Assembly (NCBI GenBank): GCA_007570915.1
Contig: RKSK01000127.1
Span: 1 to 7,408 of the forward strand
DNA from: Cenarchaeum sp.
Lineage (GTDB): Archaea > Thermoproteota > Nitrososphaeria > Nitrososphaerales > Nitrosopumilaceae
DNA: 7,408 nt
Direction of reading: 5' to 3'
Part shown: positions 6,490 through 7,408 of the stretch, in pieces
How positions within the stretch are numbered: position 1 is the stretch's first letter
Layout of the letters: every line of letters begins with the position of its first letter
Position numbers and translations under genes: made by a program
Notes under the pieces: generated by a model
Databases searched by the model: none
Seen by the model: the letters and a program-made list of their open reading frames with translations, nothing else
What the model was told of the DNA's origin: nothing

Positions 6490-6932
6490 CACTCTAGCTG
6501 CGCGATGACGGACTTGTACTTCCACTTTTGGGGTATGCGCCCCGCCCTCTTGTAGTACGACGAGAGGCGGTGGACCTTTGCCTCGATGAGCTCAAGGGAC
6601 CTGACGTTGCGCCTGTCGCCCCTGTGGGCCTTTAGGTGCTTTTGCAGGCCGACGGCCTTTTTGACGATGCTCGCGAGGTCCTCGGGCATCTCCGGCAGCA
6701 GGTCGGCTGCGGCGAGCGTCTCGGTGATCGTGCGGCCCGTGACGGGCTTGGCCAGCGGGATCGCGTGCTGGTCGCGCAGCCTCACGCCGATCTGGCTGGG
6801 CGTCATGCCCTCCCTGGCGTAGCGCAGTATGGCCTCCTCGACCTCCTCCTTTTTGGCGTACTCGGGGGCCTTGGGGGCCACGGGGCGCACCGAGTGGGCC
6901 TTGCCGTGGCGGTGCGAGTGTATGCGTCCCAT
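6489..6932 (-). CDS. rps15: Small ribosomal subunit protein uS15 (archaeal type)
   Basis: A 147-residue archaeal/eukaryotic-type S15 (S13e in eukaryotes), which binds 16S rRNA in the platform of the small subunit. It begins with the family's hallmark MGRIHSHRHGKAHS, followed by an N-terminal helical extension typical of archaea (EEVEEAILRYAREGMTPSQI at about 29-48, then RLRDQHAIPL). The core S15 fold follows: LQKHLKAHRGDRRNVRSLE at about 96-114 and IEAKVHRLSSYYKRAGRIP to 134. The open frame runs up to 7343 on this strand, but only the ATG at 6932 gives the conserved N-terminus. It is the first gene of the operon, with a TATA-like box about 30 bases upstream and a one-base overlap with the next gene. 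There is no clear Shine-Dalgarno sequence before it, in line with a near-leaderless mRNA. Confidence 0.97.
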   Translation of the reverse strand: MGRIHSHRHGKAHSVRPVAPKAPEYAKKEEVEEAILRYAREGMTPSQIGVRLRDQHAIPLAKPVTGRTITETLAAADLLPEMPEDLASIVKKAVGLQKHLKAHRGDRRNVRSLELIEAKVHRLSSYYKRAGRIPQKWKYKSVIAQLE

Positions 6933-6958
6933 GCGGGCGCGCGCGCGGGGGCCTCTGG

Positions 6959-6965
6959 AATTAAA
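6959..6965 (-). promoter_or_regulatory. TATA-like box for the rps15 operon
   Basis: On the minus strand this AT-rich island reads TTTAATT, standing out in very GC-rich DNA. Its centre is about 30 bases before the rps15 ATG. Archaeal transcription normally starts about 26 bases past the TATA centre, giving a start near 6936 and a leader of only about four bases. A second, farther candidate is the complement of the box at 7008-7015, which would give a leader of about 50 bases. Confidence 0.5.
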
Positions 6966-7007
6966 CGTTGCCTGCGCGCGCGCCGGTTTCGCGCCGGGCG
7001 GGATAGG

Positions 7008-7015
7008 GTTAAATA
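7008..7015 (+). promoter_or_regulatory. TATA box for the small membrane protein gene
   Basis: GTTAAATA differs from the archaeal consensus TTTAAATA at one base. It is preceded by a purine-rich GGATAGG that could be the TFB recognition element. Its centre is about 27 bases before the ATG at 7039, so transcription should start at or next to the start codon and give a leaderless mRNA. Confidence 0.6.
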
Positions 7016-7038
7016 CGACATGGCCCGCAGAGGGGGGC

Positions 7039-7368
7039 ATGAACCGGCACATCATGGCAGGCGCCCTCGGCGCCATCATGGCCATGGGCACCCTCGGGCT
7101 CGCCGCCGACGCCTTTGCCCAGTACATGGGCAACGTCGGGGACCAGGGCGAGACGGGCAAGCTCACCCTCGAGGAGGCCCTCAAGCTGCAGGCCGACCGC
7201 GTCAAGTACGCGTACGACAACCCCGGCGCGGGCTCGGGCACGCCATACCTGAGCGCCGACAGCGTCCTTGGCGCCTCGGTGATCTCGGCTGCGGTCTTTG
7301 GCGGCATTGCTGCGACCTTCTTCATAAGGGCGCGCTCCGGCAAGTACGCCGCGATGGGAAGGGGCTAG
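7039..7368 (+). CDS. Small signal-peptide and membrane-helix protein, function unknown (109 aa)
   Basis: The protein has two hydrophobic ends around a short polar middle. Residues 1-28 look like a signal peptide (Arg3, an Ala/Gly/Met/Leu-rich core, then ADAFA-Q as a likely cleavage site). Residues 29-74 are polar, with TLEEALKLQADRVKYAYDN as a probable helix followed by a Gly-rich turn PGAGSGTP. Residues about 75-96 (VLGASVISAAVFGGIAATFF) form a membrane helix, followed by the basic tail RARSGKYAAMGRG. The predicted form is a single-pass protein with about 45 residues outside and the basic tail inside. I choose the ATG at 7039 because it gives the signal peptide directly, follows the TATA box at leaderless spacing and is preceded by AGAGGGGGG. 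The upstream part of the frame overlaps rps15 in antisense. It may be conserved in ammonia-oxidising archaea, but I cannot confirm that, and I assign no function. It could be a small subunit or stabiliser of a membrane complex. Confidence 0.8.
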   Translation: MNRHIMAGALGAIMAMGTLGLAADAFAQYMGNVGDQGETGKLTLEEALKLQADRVKYAYDNPGAGSGTPYLSADSVLGASVISAAVFGGIAATFFIRARSGKYAAMGRG

Positions 7369-7386
7369 GCCCACTCCCAACCCCCC

Positions 7387-7392
7387 TATTTT
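7387..7392 (+). terminator. Possible weak T-rich terminator
   Basis: TATTTT lies 19 bases after the stop of the small membrane protein gene and is the only T-run near it, following a C-rich stretch. Archaeal termination can use short T-runs without a hairpin, but four consecutive Ts are at the weak end, so this is tentative. Confidence 0.25.
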
Positions 7393-7408
7393 GGCAGGCT
7401 CCCAGCGG

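Noticed and set aside
4418..6508. Long plus-strand open frame of 696 codons across serS, pcc1 and the DHH gene
   Set aside because: It is antisense to three well-supported genes. Its product is a low-complexity Ala/Ser/Pro/Arg chain with no domain, as expected for a shadow frame in high-GC DNA.
6490..6525. Earlier in-frame ATG for the DHH gene
   Set aside because: It would add 12 residues encoded inside rps15. The TGATG overlap at 6489 is the usual coupled start, and the protein still has the full helix before motif I.
6933..7343. Upstream extension of rps15 to 7343
   Set aside because: The added 137 residues are antisense to the small membrane protein gene, and S15 proteins start at MGR-HSHRHGK.
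1..7408. tRNA, rRNA or riboswitch
   Set aside because: The three gaps between genes (27, 106 and 40 bases) hold no cloverleaf or known RNA motif, and the rest is occupied by supported coding sequence.

Overview
The window looks like part of a very GC-rich archaeal chromosome, most likely from Nitrososphaerota (Thaumarchaeota, the ammonia-oxidising archaea), possibly a high-GC Nitrosopumilaceae or Cenarchaeum-like lineage. The evidence is an archaeal-type ribosomal protein S15 with the N-terminus MGRIHSHRHGK, a DHH-family phosphoesterase and a Pcc1-type KEOPS subunit in the same gene cluster, archaeal TATA-like boxes placed for leaderless transcripts, and a small secreted or membrane protein beside S15. 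The phylum is inferred from remembered family features, not from a search. Coding is dense: the only gaps are 27 bases, 106 bases and a 40-base right end.

Layout. (1) Positions 1-3567, plus strand: two adjacent genes for exported proteins. The first is cut by the left edge; it ends an NHL-type beta-propeller, followed by one Ig/cadherin-like beta-sandwich domain. Two bases later a GTG codon starts a 993-residue secreted protein. It has an N-terminal beta-sandwich-like region, about 400 residues I cannot assign, a proline/glycine-rich linker, a tandem pair of about 100-residue repeats, a copy of the same domain that ends gene 1, and a degenerate last domain. (2) Positions 3595-6932, minus strand: a tightly overlapping housekeeping operon, transcribed right to left as rps15, DHH phosphoesterase, pcc1, serS. 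Neighbouring genes overlap by 1, 38 and 4 bases. (3) Positions 7039-7368, plus strand: a 109-residue protein with a signal peptide and one C-terminal membrane helix, transcribed divergently from rps15.

How the genes relate. The minus-strand operon joins translation (S15, seryl-tRNA synthetase, the t6A tRNA modification machinery through Pcc1) to a RecJ/GAN/Cdc45-type nuclease of DNA replication or repair. The plus-strand pair belongs to the cell surface or exterior; the shared domain, 29 of 30 identical bases at its start, shows that the two genes exchanged or duplicated modules. No RNA gene, CRISPR array, insertion sequence or attachment site was seen. The least explained part is the secreted protein pair, especially the unassigned central region of the 993-residue protein, its histidine cluster, its in-frame duplications and its drop in GC content.
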